NCBI GenBank assembly: GCA_963707975.1 | Contig: OY970177.1 | Coordinates: 1,488,001 to 1,552,000 of the forward strand | Direction of reading: 5' to 3' | Length of the DNA stretch: 64,000 nt | From: CAVVXX01 sp963707975 | GTDB lineage: Bacteria > Pseudomonadota > Alphaproteobacteria > Micropepsales > Micropepsaceae | Shown here: positions 8,957 to 17,685 of the stretch, piece by piece | How positions within the stretch are numbered: the stretch's first letter is position 1 | Layout: every line of letters begins with the position of its first letter | Program-made: the position numbers and the translations under genes | The notes under the pieces: model-generated | Seen by the model: only the letters and a program-made list of their open reading frames with translations | What the model was told of the DNA's origin: nothing | The model's database searches: none

Positions 8957-9424
8957 ATGAGCCGTCTCGCACTGATCTTCGCCAGTCTTTCGCTAGCATT
9001 GATTTCGACCGCTCCTGCCTCGGCATCTAATAGCTATCTCGGCGCCTGGAAGGTGACGGATGCGAAGGCCGATCCCTGGTACAACGGCAACGGCGCCAAG
9101 CCCGACATCGATCCCAAGCTCGCGCACGCCACTATCGTCTTCGCCAAGACCAGCATTACCGGGCCGCAACCTTTGGGCTGCAAAAAGGTGAAATACACGC
9201 TCAGCACCGTGGGGCCGGAGGATTTGTTCGAGGGCGGGCTGAAAAATCCGAAGCAGGATGCGGCCACGCTCGGCTTCAAGAGCGATAAGATCACGTCCTT
9301 CAACGAAGGCTGCATGAACGGCGGAGACATCGAAATGGATTTCCCGATGGCCGACGACAACACCATCGTTTTTGAGCTCAACAATGTCTTTTACACGATG
9401 AAGCGGGTATCTGCGGGAAAATGA
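8957..9424 (+). CDS. Small exported protein of unknown function
   Basis: Protein of 155 residues that I do not recognise. It starts with a clear signal peptide (MSRLALIFASLSLALIS, cleavage likely after ASA) and then has a polar soluble domain with two cysteines, in LGCKKVKY and NEGCMNGG, which could form a disulfide. The start is supported by AGGAGGA at 8944-8950, six bases before the ATG. A longer frame from further upstream has no comparable site. It stands alone between divL, which is divergent, and the amidohydrolases, which are convergent, with a REP pair just after its stop. Confidence 0.75.
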   Translation: MSRLALIFASLSLALISTAPASASNSYLGAWKVTDAKADPWYNGNGAKPDIDPKLAHATIVFAKTSITGPQPLGCKKVKYTLSTVGPEDLFEGGLKNPKQDAATLGFKSDKITSFNEGCMNGGDIEMDFPMADDNTIVFELNNVFYTMKRVSAGK

Positions 9425-9431
9425 ATTCCGG

Positions 9432-9491
9432 CCTCGCCCTGAACGTGTCGAAGGGTGAGGCCCTCGTCCTTCGACGGGCTCAGGACGAGGG
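9432..9491. repeat. REP/BIME-like pair, locus 1
   Basis: Two adjacent imperfect palindromes in opposite orientation, sharing the loop core TTCGACAAGCTCAG in variant form (tcgacgggctc in the second). Arms are CCTCGCCCT/GGGTGAGG and CCTCGTCCT/AGGACGAGG. It lies between two convergent genes. This locus has the opposite order (reverse copy first) to the seven others in the window. Confidence 0.8.
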
Positions 9492-9497
9492 ATTAAC

Positions 9498-11024
9498 TCA
9501 GCGATATCCGAACGGCATGTCCTTGCGGGTGAGGTCGCGGTAGCGGTCGCGCAGCTTGGTCTGTCGCGATTCCATCGGGATCTTCTGGCCCCTGATGAAC
9601 ACGGTTGTAGGCGCGGACGTCACCTCGAGCGGATCGCCATCCCACACCACGACGTCGGCGTCCTTGCCGGGGTCAAGCGTGCCGTATTCGCCGGCTATGC
9701 CCCAGATTTCGGCCGGGAAGCGCGTTATGGCGGCGAGCGCGCGCTCGTAAGGCATGCCGTTTGCCACCGCATTGCCGGCGATCTGGCTGACGCGGCGCGC
9801 GTTGTGCGACGGCTCATCCGATGGCGGCACGAACGCGACCTTCACTCCCGCCGCATCCAGCCTTGCGGCATTGGCCAGCGTCGCGCCCAGATCGGAGAAA
9901 CTGTCCGGCAAATTCGTGTAGGCGTCCACCAGCACCGGCACCTGCGCCGCCGCCAGGTCTTTCGCCACCATCCAGGCCTCGGCGCCGCCCATGATGATGA
10001 GCTTCAGGTTCTGCTGCTTGGTATAGGCGAGCAATTGGCGGATGTCGGAAGCGCGGTTCACGAACGCCACGATCGGTTCCTCGCCCTTGAGTACGGGCGC
10101 CAGCGCGTCGAGATCGATGCGCACGGTGCGCTGATCGCGCGCGCCGCCAGGCGCGTGGAATTGCGCCTGCTTGGCAAGATATTCGCGTGCATCCGCGATC
10201 TCTTCGCGGAAGGCGGCCCAGATGACGGGCCGGTCCACATGCCCGCTCAGCCCGCCGCCGCCCGCGGTTGCAGGGCCGACGGCGCTGTCATATTGCTCGG
10301 CCGTGAGGCCGCCACCGGCATCGAAGGGATCGAATATCACGAACATGCCGACATGCGGCTTCACCACCAGGTTGGGATCGAGGCCCAGCTGAATTGCCGC
10401 CGCCTGGCCGATGAAAATGCTGGCGCCCGGATTGGGCGCCACAATGGCCCGCGTGACGCCGCCGATGCGCGCAACCGGAATCAGCGTCGAATTCGGATTG
10501 AGCGCGTCCGTCACATCAAATGCGGCGGAGACGATCCTGCCATCGGGCGTCGAATCGTTGGTCGAGCTTTCAAGGTCGATTTCGTCGATGCCGAGTTGCG
10601 TGTAGGAGGCCATCAGGCCGGGCGTGACGGGCTTGCCCTGCGCCTCGATGACGGCGGCGCCTGAAGGCGGCGTCAGGCCCACGCCCACGCCGGTAATTTT
10701 GCCGCCGCTGATAAGCACGTCGGCGCCCTGAAGCACGCCCTGATTACCCATGGTGTGTACCATGCCGCCGCGGATAAAAAAGGCTGTAGGGTTGGCCACC
10801 GCCGGCGCGCTAACCGCTGCTTGATTGGCGGGTTGTGCATTGGCCGGCAATTCCGCTGCCGGGGGGACAGCTGCGGTTGGCATAGCCTGGGCTGGCGAAG
10901 CAGTATGGCGCGTGGTCAGCGGTGTAGGCGCTGCCGTTGCCGGCGCGTTGTTGGCGGTCTGGGCGGCTGCATCGCCTGCGAGGATGAGCGCGGCAAGCAG
11001 CGTAAGCGTGGTTCTGGTTTTCAT
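9498..11024 (-). CDS. Exported amidohydrolase-family protein lacking the metal-binding HxH
   Basis: Protein of 508 residues with a signal peptide (MKTRTTLTLLAALILAGDAA), an Ala/Pro-rich linker to about residue 75, and an amidohydrolase-like body ending in the usual GTLDPGKDADVVVWDGDPL. The strand that normally holds the HxH metal site reads PGLMASYTQLG, so both histidines are gone, and the later ligand positions read IIMGGAEAW and VPPSDEP. It is probably catalytically inactive or uses other chemistry. Its start overlaps the stop of an apparently active paralogue by ATGA, so the two are co-translated and may form a complex. The substrate is unknown. Confidence 0.8.
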   Translation of the reverse strand: MKTRTTLTLLAALILAGDAAAQTANNAPATAAPTPLTTRHTASPAQAMPTAAVPPAAELPANAQPANQAAVSAPAVANPTAFFIRGGMVHTMGNQGVLQGADVLISGGKITGVGVGLTPPSGAAVIEAQGKPVTPGLMASYTQLGIDEIDLESSTNDSTPDGRIVSAAFDVTDALNPNSTLIPVARIGGVTRAIVAPNPGASIFIGQAAAIQLGLDPNLVVKPHVGMFVIFDPFDAGGGLTAEQYDSAVGPATAGGGGLSGHVDRPVIWAAFREEIADAREYLAKQAQFHAPGGARDQRTVRIDLDALAPVLKGEEPIVAFVNRASDIRQLLAYTKQQNLKLIIMGGAEAWMVAKDLAAAQVPVLVDAYTNLPDSFSDLGATLANAARLDAAGVKVAFVPPSDEPSHNARRVSQIAGNAVANGMPYERALAAITRFPAEIWGIAGEYGTLDPGKDADVVVWDGDPLEVTSAPTTVFIRGQKIPMESRQTKLRDRYRDLTRKDMPFGYR

Positions 11025-12472
11025 TGTCCTGCTCCTCCCGTTTCGCCTTGGCCAACTTGGCCGAGCTCAAAATCGGAGCGCGGACTGCGTTTGGAATCGT
11101 CGCGATCGTAAGCAAGCCAGCCGTCGATATAGACTTTCTCGGCATGGCTGTAGACGCTAAACGGATCGCCGGTCCACAACACCACGTCGGCCATCTTGCC
11201 TTTTTCCAGGGTGCCGACCTTGTCTGCGATGTTAAGCGCCTTGGCAGGGTTCGCCGTCATCCAGCGCACGGCATGCCCGCGCGTAATATCAAGCCCTATT
11301 CGCCGCCCGGCGGCCATGGCGAGACCCACGTCCTGATTGAGCCGCTGGATATAGACGGGCGAATCCGAATGAATGATGGCGCAGCCGCCCGCTGCATCAA
11401 CGAGCGGGATGTTTTCCTGGATGGCGTCATAGGCTTCGAGCTTGAAGCCCCACCAGTCCGCCCACATCACCGCGCAGATGTCGTTGTCGCGCAGCAAATC
11501 GGCGATCTTGTAGGCCTCGACCGCGTGATGGAAGGCGCCGATCTTGAAACCGAACTCCTTCGACACATCTATCATGAATGCCATCTCGTCCGCGCGATAG
11601 CAGTGCATCTGCACCCAGATCTGCTTCTCCAGCACTTGCGCGAGCGTTTCCAGTCCCAGATCGCGGTCGGGCTCGGTCACGTCCTTGCCTGCCTTTTTGT
11701 CCGCCCAGTATTTTTTCCATTTGCGTTCGTATTCCGACGCCTTGATGAAGGCGCTGCGATAGCCCGCGATGTTGCCCATGCGCGTTTGCGGCCCGCCCTT
11801 CTGGCCATAGACGCGTTTCGGATTTTCGCCGCAGGCCATTTTGAGGTCGTAAGGCGCGCCAGGGAATTTCATGCCCTGCACCGTGCGCGACCAGACATTC
11901 TTGACGATGGCCGAGCGGCCGCCAATCAGATTGGCCGAGCCCGGAAGAATTTCCAGCGAAGTCACGCCGCCCGCCAGTGCGCGCGTGAAGCCCGCATCCT
12001 GCGGCCAGACCGAATTTTCTGCGCGCACTTCCGCCGTGGTGGGCTTGACCGCCTCGTTACCGTCCTGCGTCGAAGACACGCTGGGATCGGGATACACGCC
12101 GACGTGCGAATGAATGTCGATGATGCCGGGGGTAACGAACTTTCCCTTGGCGTCGATTACGCTGGCGCCCGCGGGCACGCCCACATCGGGGCCTACGGCT
12201 ACGATTTTCCCGTCTTCCATCAATATGGCGCCGCCGGCGATTTCATCGCCGGTGCCGGTCAGGATGGTGGCGTCGCGGATCATCGTGGGGGGCGCCGCGT
12301 GCGGTTTGTAGGTGCTGGGGAAGGGGTCGTCGGGCCATTGGGCGGCGACGTTCTGTTCGCCGCCGGTTTTCGGCGCGCTTTTCTTCATCTGTGGAATGAA
12401 AAAAAGCGAGGCGGCTATCACGACGATAACAGCCACCGCGGCGGCCAGCGGGCCGCGCATCCAGTCCTTCAT
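11021..12472 (-). CDS. Membrane-anchored or exported amidohydrolase
   Basis: Protein of 483 residues with one N-terminal hydrophobic segment (residues about 8-28) and then an imidazolonepropionase-like amidohydrolase fold. Metal-site features are present: DIHSHVG after PGI, further histidines in MHCYRADE and AFHHAVEAY, and the aspartate in HSDSPVY. The C-terminus GTLEKGKMADVVLWTGDPF is the family signature. It overlaps the downstream paralogue, which lacks the HxH pair. Related enzymes split cyclic amides or dipeptides, but nothing here fixes the substrate. It probably acts in the periplasm. Confidence 0.82.
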   Translation of the reverse strand: MKDWMRGPLAAAVAVIVVIAASLFFIPQMKKSAPKTGGEQNVAAQWPDDPFPSTYKPHAAPPTMIRDATILTGTGDEIAGGAILMEDGKIVAVGPDVGVPAGASVIDAKGKFVTPGIIDIHSHVGVYPDPSVSSTQDGNEAVKPTTAEVRAENSVWPQDAGFTRALAGGVTSLEILPGSANLIGGRSAIVKNVWSRTVQGMKFPGAPYDLKMACGENPKRVYGQKGGPQTRMGNIAGYRSAFIKASEYERKWKKYWADKKAGKDVTEPDRDLGLETLAQVLEKQIWVQMHCYRADEMAFMIDVSKEFGFKIGAFHHAVEAYKIADLLRDNDICAVMWADWWGFKLEAYDAIQENIPLVDAAGGCAIIHSDSPVYIQRLNQDVGLAMAAGRRIGLDITRGHAVRWMTANPAKALNIADKVGTLEKGKMADVVLWTGDPFSVYSHAEKVYIDGWLAYDRDDSKRSPRSDFELGQVGQGETGGAGQ

Positions 12473-12547
12473 GCTGAAATCCCCAGCGTGTTTTCGTTGG
12501 CCGGATAGTGCGACAGCGCGATGGCGCGATGCAACCGGGCTGGCGGT

Positions 12548-12823
12548 CTAATCTTCGTGAAAGCCTGCGGCAATAAGGGCGGTAAGCGTGGCAATGGCCT
12601 CGAAGGCATCAGGGCCGGCGGCGGCGATTTCAAGGGCTGAGCCCAGGGGCGCGGCCAGCATCATCAGCCCCATGATCGAACGGCCCGAAACGCTATTGCC
12701 CTCACGCGTTACTGTGATTTCCGATTGAAAACGGCAGGCCATCTGGACGAACTTGGCCGAGGCGCGCGCGTGCAGCCCGCTCTTGTTGACGATTGTTGCG
12801 GTGGCCGTCTTCGCCTCGGCCAT
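12548..12823 (-). CDS. ptsH: HPr phosphocarrier protein of the regulatory PTS
   Basis: HPr of 91 residues. The phosphorylation site His18 lies in KSGLHARAS, and Ser49 lies in SGRSIMGL, the position phosphorylated by HPr kinase. It sits directly downstream of EIIA(Man) and HprK, 1 bp from the EIIA stop. No sugar permease is nearby, so this PTS is most likely regulatory (nitrogen or carbon status), as in other alphaproteobacteria, where it feeds into the adjacent ChvG/ChvI system. Confidence 0.93.
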   Translation of the reverse strand: MAEAKTATATIVNKSGLHARASAKFVQMACRFQSEITVTREGNSVSGRSIMGLMMLAAPLGSALEIAAAGPDAFEAIATLTALIAAGFHED

Positions 12824-12824
12824 G

Positions 12825-13229
12825 TTATTTGCCTTTGGGCAGCTCGGCCGAGCCCGCGCGCATGTATTTCCGCCCCGATTCGATCGCCGCTTTTACAGCT
12901 TCCTCCAGTGGCTTAGTCGCGCGGACGCTGACGAGCTTGATCAGGCTCGGCAAATTGGCCCCGGCCAGCACCTCGACCTTGCCGCGCTTGAGAAACGTGA
13001 GCGCCAGATTGCAGGGCGTGCCGCCGAACATGTCGGTGACGAGCACGACGCCCTGGCCGGTATCCACAGTTTTTATTGCTTCCGCGATCTCGCGTTTGCG
13101 CTGGTCGACATTGTCGTCAGGCCCAATGCCGATCGTGGCGAGCTGCTCCTGCGCGCCGACAATGAGCTCAGTCGCCGAGGCCATTTCCTGCGCCATGCCG
13201 TTATGCGTGACGATAACAATGCCGATCAT
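12825..13229 (-). CDS. PTS EIIA component, mannose family
   Basis: EIIA of the mannose type, 134 residues, accepting phosphate from HPr on His9 in VTHNGMAQ. The VVLVTDMFGGTPCNLAL motif is the family hallmark. Its start overlaps the hprK stop. The lack of EIIB/EIIC genes suggests that it signals rather than transports. In Rhizobium and Agrobacterium relatives the same protein (often called ManX) links PTS state to regulation. Confidence 0.92.
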   Translation of the reverse strand: MIGIVIVTHNGMAQEMASATELIVGAQEQLATIGIGPDDNVDQRKREIAEAIKTVDTGQGVVLVTDMFGGTPCNLALTFLKRGKVEVLAGANLPSLIKLVSVRATKPLEEAVKAAIESGRKYMRAGSAELPKGK

Positions 13230-13735
13230 CCTGATTTTCCCCCAACCGGATTACGCTGTGCGATTTCAAGCGCCGATGCCGCCGCCACGACTTTTGTCGG
13301 CGCCGAAGCCTCGAATGGCTTGAGCCGGATCAGCGGCACGCACGAGGCCGCGCCCAACGTTGTAGGCGCAGCGTAATAGGCGGGCTCAGGCATGCGTGCA
13401 ATGCCGTGCGCGGGATCGATCTCGACCGCAAGGCCGAGAGGCGAGGGGCCGGCCGCCTCCAGCGTGATGACGCCGAGCCCGCGCATTTCGAGCATGCCGC
13501 GTATCGGCGGCGGGGCTTCCGCGAACAGGCGGCCGTCCTCCACGAACAGCGCTGTCTGGTCGTCTGAAATTAGCCGCGCGCCGCGTTCGATAAGGCGCAA
13601 CGCCAGATCCGATTTGCCGCTGCCGGGCGGGCCCAAAATAAGCACCGCTGCATGCGCCGGCCCATTGAACGGCTTTGCCGCCGCCGCCAGCATTACCGTG
13701 GTGGCGTGCACCAGCGCGCGGGGATTATTGGTCAT
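13226..13735 (-). CDS. hprK: HPr kinase/phosphorylase, short alphaproteobacterial form
   Basis: Short HprK of 169 residues, consisting only of the C-terminal kinase domain; Gram-positive HprK is about 310 residues. Walker A GPPGSGKS is at residues 35-42, and the family signature IRGMLEMRGLGVI follows. It phosphorylates the serine of HPr. It lies between chvG and the EIIA gene on the same strand, but a REP pair separates it from chvG, so the two may not be strictly one transcript. Confidence 0.92.
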   Translation of the reverse strand: MTNNPRALVHATTVMLAAAAKPFNGPAHAAVLILGPPGSGKSDLALRLIERGARLISDDQTALFVEDGRLFAEAPPPIRGMLEMRGLGVITLEAAGPSPLGLAVEIDPAHGIARMPEPAYYAAPTTLGAASCVPLIRLKPFEASAPTKVVAAASALEIAQRNPVGGKSG

Positions 13736-13750
13736 AAACCGCGTCTCCGG

Positions 13751-13823
13751 CCTCTTCCCTCGACAAGCTCAGGATGAGGTCGAACATTAAAGCCCTCATG
13801 CTGAGCTTGTCGAAGCATGAGGG
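13751..13823. repeat. REP/BIME-like pair, locus 2
   Basis: Forward copy at 13751-13779 (degenerate left arm, core cgacaagctcag) and reverse copy at 13794-13822 with arms CCTCATGCT/AGCATGAGG. It sits between chvG and hprK, both on the minus strand. Confidence 0.85.
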
Positions 13824-13828
13824 CGTGT

Positions 13829-15502
13829 TCATGTGACGTCCCGCGCCAAGGGCAGCTCCACCACGAAACGCGCGCCCAGCCGTTTTCCGGAATCGTCTGT
13901 GCGGTTTTCCGCCCAGATGCGACCGCCATGGCTCGCCACGATTTGCCGCGCAATGGCGAGCCCCAGGCCGGAGTTCTTGCCAAAGCCTTGCTCTGGAGGA
14001 CGCTCGGTATAGAAGCGGTCGAAAACGTGTTCGAGATTGTCGAGCGGAATGCCGGGGCCGTCGTCTTCGACGCGCGCGCGCAGGCGCCCCCCAATCACTT
14101 CGGCGATCACGCGCACGTCGCCACCCGCCGGGCTAAACGAAATCGCATTGTCGATGAGATTGCGAAACACCTGGCCAAGGCGCTCGTCCAGCCCCAGCAC
14201 AGTGGCGTGGCCGCGTCCCGCGAGGTCGAGCGTGAAAGTAATATGGATGCCGCGCGGCAGTTCCATGCCGCGATAGATATCCACGATGGTTTCCAGCAGA
14301 TGGCCTATATCGACAGTTTCGGATTTTTCACGGGAGAGTTCCGCGTCAAGGCGCGAGGCGTCCGAAATATCGGTGATCAGTCGGTCGATCCTGAGCACGT
14401 CGTTGCGCACCACGGCGACCAGCTTCTCGCGCGCTTCCGCGTCCTTGGTGCGCATCATCATTTCGACCGCGCTTTTGAGCGAGGTCAGCGGGTTTTTCAG
14501 TTCATGCGCCACGTCGGCGGCGAAGCTTTCATTGGCGTCGATGCGGTCGTACAGCGCGCGCGTCATCGCGGCCAGGCTCTCGCCCAGCTCGCCGATTTCG
14601 TCCTTGTGGCCTTCGATGGACGGGATTTCCTCGCGCCCCGTGCGCCCGCGCCGCACGCGCTCGGCTGCTGCCGCCAGGCGGCGCACGGGTTCCGCGATGA
14701 AGCCCGCCAGATAGAGCGATGAAAACAGCAATGCCGCGAACGCCACCAGAAACACTTCCAGCAGCGCGCGGCGTTCTTCTTTCAGGATGTTGTCGATATC
14801 GCCGGACTCTGTGGTCAGCATCAGCACGCCATAGAGCGTGACAAAGCGCTTGATCGGCACCGCCACCGAAACCACCAGCTTGTCCTGCTCGTTGACGCGC
14901 ACCTTGCCCTCGGTGTTGCCGGCCAGCGCGCTGTTGACTTCTTCGTAGACGCGGCCGTTTTTGCCCGCCTCGAAATAGGGCTCAAGCCGTGACAGCGGGC
15001 GCACGCCCATGGCGCCGTCGTAAATGCGGTTTAGAAATTGCAGGAAATTGTCCCACCAGTCGGGCGGCGGCAGCTCGGTGGTGGTGACGACATTGCGCGC
15101 CAGCAGGTTGCGCGTGTCGATCGCCAGTTGCCCGTTAATGCCGTAAACGCGCGCGCGCAATTGCGTGGGCGCGATCAGGCGCGACAGCAGCGGCTCGGCC
15201 ACCGCGACGTTGAGAGTATGGGTATCGGGGTCGGTGGCGTATTCGGCCAGCGCGCCGGCCACGATGAGGGCCTGCTCGCGGATGCCGGAAATGCGCTCAT
15301 CCACCAGGCCCGCGCGGCTTGCTTGCACCCAGATGACGCCGCCGATGAGAATGATAAGCGCCAGTGCGTTGAACAGGATGATGCGCCGCGACAGCGCCGA
15401 AAAATGCCAGCGCCGCGGCCCCGGAACATCGAAGGTTTTTCTGGGCGCGGGCTCAGCGCCCGTTTTGGCGCCCGGGTCCGCATATTTCGGCCGGCTCAAC
15501 AT
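13829..15502 (-). CDS. chvG: ChvG-type sensor histidine kinase
   Basis: Membrane sensor kinase of 557 residues. It has an N-terminal TM segment (about 42-60), a periplasmic domain of some 200 residues, a second TM segment (about 245-268), then HAMP, and a DHp domain with phospho-accepting His333 in DVAHELKNPLTS. The ATPase domain shows FRNLIDNAISFSP, DDGPGIP and GLGLAIARQI. Position beside chvI and hprK identifies it as ChvG (ExoS/BvrS), which senses acid and envelope stress. A REP pair separates it from chvI. Confidence 0.92.
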   Translation of the reverse strand: MLSRPKYADPGAKTGAEPAPRKTFDVPGPRRWHFSALSRRIILFNALALIILIGGVIWVQASRAGLVDERISGIREQALIVAGALAEYATDPDTHTLNVAVAEPLLSRLIAPTQLRARVYGINGQLAIDTRNLLARNVVTTTELPPPDWWDNFLQFLNRIYDGAMGVRPLSRLEPYFEAGKNGRVYEEVNSALAGNTEGKVRVNEQDKLVVSVAVPIKRFVTLYGVLMLTTESGDIDNILKEERRALLEVFLVAFAALLFSSLYLAGFIAEPVRRLAAAAERVRRGRTGREEIPSIEGHKDEIGELGESLAAMTRALYDRIDANESFAADVAHELKNPLTSLKSAVEMMMRTKDAEAREKLVAVVRNDVLRIDRLITDISDASRLDAELSREKSETVDIGHLLETIVDIYRGMELPRGIHITFTLDLAGRGHATVLGLDERLGQVFRNLIDNAISFSPAGGDVRVIAEVIGGRLRARVEDDGPGIPLDNLEHVFDRFYTERPPEQGFGKNSGLGLAIARQIVASHGGRIWAENRTDDSGKRLGARFVVELPLARDVT

Positions 15503-15581
15503 GAGGGCCTCATTGCGAGGCCCTCATGCTTCGACGGGCTCAGCATAAGGGCCTCGTCCTGAGCTTGTCGAAGGACGAGGC
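15500..15581. repeat. REP/BIME-like pair, locus 3
   Basis: Forward copy at about 15522-15550 (arms CCTCATGCT/AGCATAAGG, loop tcgacgggctc) and reverse copy at 15552-15580 (arms CCTCGTCCT/AGGACGAGG). A fragment, gagggcctcattgcgagg, precedes it. It is inserted between chvI and chvG and touches the chvG start. Confidence 0.85.
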
Positions 15582-15590
15582 AAAGCACGC

Positions 15591-16292
15591 TCACGCCTCT
15601 TTGTAGCGATAGCCCACGCCATACAGCGTTTCGATGGAATCGAAATTGTCGTCGATGGCCTTGAACTTCTTGCGCAGGCGCTTGATGTGGCTGTCGATGG
15701 TGCGGTCGTCGACATAAACCTGGTCATCGTAAGCCGCATCCATCAGATTGTCGCGGCTTTTGACGAAGCCGGGGCGCTGCGCCAGGCATTGCAAAATCAG
15801 AAACTCGGTGACGGTGAGGCGCACGGGTTTCGCATCCCACAGGCAATCGTGACGCATGGGATCGAGTGTCAGCTTGCCGCGCACCAGCGTCTGCTTCGCC
15901 TGCTCGGCGGCGGGCGGCATGCCCTTTTTCGCTTCGCCGCGGCGCAGCACCGCCTTCACGCGTTCGAGCAGCAGGCGCTGCGAGAAGGGCTTACGGATGT
16001 AATCGTCGGCGCCCGCGTTGAGGCCCATCAGCTCGTCGATCTCCTCGTCCTTCGAAGTGAGAAAGATCACTGGAATTTCGCTGTTCTGGCGCAGACGGCG
16101 TAACAGCTCCATGCCGTCCATGCGCGGCATCTTGATGTCGAGGATGGCGAGGTCGGGCGGCGTGGCGGTGAGCGCGGTCAAGGCCGAGGCGCCGTCGGTG
16201 TAGGAGCGCACGTGATAGCCCTCCTGCTCCAACAGCATGCTCACCGAAGCAACAATGTTCTTGTCGTCGTCAACGAGGGCGATGGTGGCCAT
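15591..16292 (-). CDS. chvI: ChvI-type response regulator
   Basis: OmpR-family regulator of 233 residues. The receiver domain has acidic residues DDD at 8-10 and the phospho-accepting Asp52 in LAILDIKMPRMDG. A winged-helix DNA-binding domain follows, ending in IETLYGVGYRY. It is the cognate regulator of the adjacent ChvG. Upstream, 16293-16345 is a short space that may hold its promoter. Confidence 0.93.
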   Translation of the reverse strand: MATIALVDDDKNIVASVSMLLEQEGYHVRSYTDGASALTALTATPPDLAILDIKMPRMDGMELLRRLRQNSEIPVIFLTSKDEEIDELMGLNAGADDYIRKPFSQRLLLERVKAVLRRGEAKKGMPPAAEQAKQTLVRGKLTLDPMRHDCLWDAKPVRLTVTEFLILQCLAQRPGFVKSRDNLMDAAYDDQVYVDDRTIDSHIKRLRKKFKAIDDNFDSIETLYGVGYRYKEA

Positions 16293-16346
16293 AAGCCTGC
16301 TAGTCCCGTTTTTTCGCTCTTAGTATAGTCCATGACAAACGAAATC

Positions 16347-16380
16347 ACCTCCCCCATTGTGGGGAGGCGAAAGAGGGGTG
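16347..16380. repeat. Short CTCCCC-type palindrome
   Basis: The hairpin CCTCCCCCATTGTGGGGAGG, followed by cgaaagaggggtg, resembles one end of the longer CTCCCC repeats in this window. It directly precedes, and may supply the ribosome binding site of, the GFA gene. Confidence 0.5.
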
Positions 16381-16382
16381 CC

Positions 16383-16784
16383 ATGACCATCCGCCATGCG
16401 GCATGTTGCTGTGGGCAGCTCACTGCCACCGTTGAAGGCGAGCCGGTGCGCCGCTCCATGTGCCATTGCCTGGAATGCCAGAAGCGAACGGGGAGCATTT
16501 TCGGCGTGCAGGCGCGCTGGCGGCGCGGGCAGGTGAAGCTGGAAGGCAAGGCCACCAAATACACCCGCGCGGGCGATAGCGGCGGCAAGGCCGATTTCTA
16601 TTTCTGCCCCGTCTGCGGCTCGACCGTGTATTGGATAGTGCAATCGCAGCCCGATATCGTCGCTGTCACCGTCGGCTCATTCGCCGATCCCACATTCCCG
16701 CCGCCGAAATTCTCAGTCTACGAAGAGCGCCAGCATCCTTGGTTTCGTTTTGCAGAAGGCATGCAGGCGGAGCATTTGGATTAG
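16383..16784 (+). CDS. GFA-family zinc protein (glutathione-dependent formaldehyde-activating-like)
   Basis: Protein of 133 residues of the Gfa fold. Three zinc-binding cysteine groups are visible: CCCGQL near residue 9, CHCLECQ near 27-33, and FCPVCGS near 75. Most members have no proven activity, so the formaldehyde link is only a family name. I start it at the ATG at 16383; an ATG at 16332 would translate a repeat. It is a single gene, divergent from chvI. Confidence 0.85.
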   Translation: MTIRHAACCCGQLTATVEGEPVRRSMCHCLECQKRTGSIFGVQARWRRGQVKLEGKATKYTRAGDSGGKADFYFCPVCGSTVYWIVQSQPDIVAVTVGSFADPTFPPPKFSVYEERQHPWFRFAEGMQAEHLD

Positions 16785-16790
16785 ACACTC

Positions 16791-17054
16791 CTACTCTTTG
16801 AGGCAGGTGCCATAGACGGGTTTGCCTCCGAAATTAGGCATTTCTAGAGAAGTGCGTGCCAAAGGAGATTCGTTGCTCAATTTGTTGATAACGATAGTTG
16901 CGGCATCGACAAAAGTGCGTCTACTTGCGTCTCGGCCATCGAACGTCCAAACAGCGATGAGACTAAATTGGTCATTTCGGACGATAAGATAGTCATCGTC
17001 TTTGAGGCCCAATCTCGATAAACGGGACGATTCGAGTAAATGACTTCTCCTCAC
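16791..17054 (-). CDS. Hypothetical AT-rich reading frame, possibly a gene remnant
   Basis: Reading frame of 87 codons from a GTG that I do not recognise. Its composition is clearly less GC-rich than its neighbours. The frame stays open upstream to a TAA at 17118-17120 with protein-like sequence (CTFPAQGDEYDPVLLRY) but no ATG, which suggests that the N-terminus has been lost. A secretory protein whose signal peptide is gone would fit. The following 17121-17211 holds nothing I can name. It could also be noise. Confidence 0.35.
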   Translation of the reverse strand: MRRSHLLESSRLSRLGLKDDDYLIVRNDQFSLIAVWTFDGRDASRRTFVDAATIVINKLSNESPLARTSLEMPNFGGKPVYGTCLKE

Positions 17055-17211
17055 GGTATAACGAAGAAGTACAGGATCGTACTCGTCGCCTTGAGCAGGA
17101 AATGTGCACGTCCACCGTTAAGCGGCAAATGTGGGCGATGTCACCGAGATTAAGAACACTAACGCGGTTGCTAATCTCATTGCTGTTTTCTTCTCGCTTC
17201 GCTACTTAAGC

Positions 17212-17685
17212 CTACACCCACTCCACCTTCAAAATCTCATACGAACGCGGGCCGCCGGGGGCGGAGACTTCCACCGTGTCGCCGGCGCTCTTGCCGATCA
17301 GCGCGCGCGCAATCGGCGAGGAAATCGAAATCCGGCCCTTCTTCGCGTCCGACTCCAGATCGCCCACCAGCTGGTATTTCACTTTCGCGCCGGTGTCTTC
17401 GTCTTCCAACGTCACCACGGCGCCGAACGTCACCGTCTTGCCCGACAGCTTGGTCACGTCGATCACGTCGGCGCGGGAAAGCTTGTCTTCCAGATCCATC
17501 ACCCGGCCTTCGATAAAGGCCTGGCGTTCCTTGGCCGCGTGATATTCCGCGTTTTCGGAAAGGTCGCCATGCAGGCGCGCCTCCGCGATCATGCGGATGA
17601 CGGCCGGGCGCTCCACGCTTTTCAGATGCGCGATCTCGTCCTCGAGGGCTTTGAAGCCCGCGGCTGTCATGGGTAAGCGTTCCAT
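17212..17685 (-). CDS. greA: Transcription elongation factor GreA
   Basis: GreA, about 157 residues, stimulates transcript cleavage by stalled RNA polymerase. The N-terminal coiled coil carries the acidic tip motif GDLSENAEYHAAKE, and the C-terminal domain has ISISSPIARALIGK. I favour the ATG at 17685 (MERLPMTAAG), which matches the family N-terminus; an ATG three codons upstream at 17694 is also in frame. It lies 84 bp after carB on the same strand, an arrangement common in this class. Confidence 0.95.
   Translation of the reverse strand: MERLPMTAAGFKALEDEIAHLKSVERPAVIRMIAEARLHGDLSENAEYHAAKERQAFIEGRVMDLEDKLSRADVIDVTKLSGKTVTFGAVVTLEDEDTGAKVKYQLVGDLESDAKKGRISISSPIARALIGKSAGDTVEVSAPGGPRSYEILKVEWV

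Noticed and set aside
12548..13735. Complete sugar-transporting PTS
   Set aside because: Only HPr, EIIA and HprK are present; no EIIB or EIIC lies nearby, so the set is treated as regulatory.
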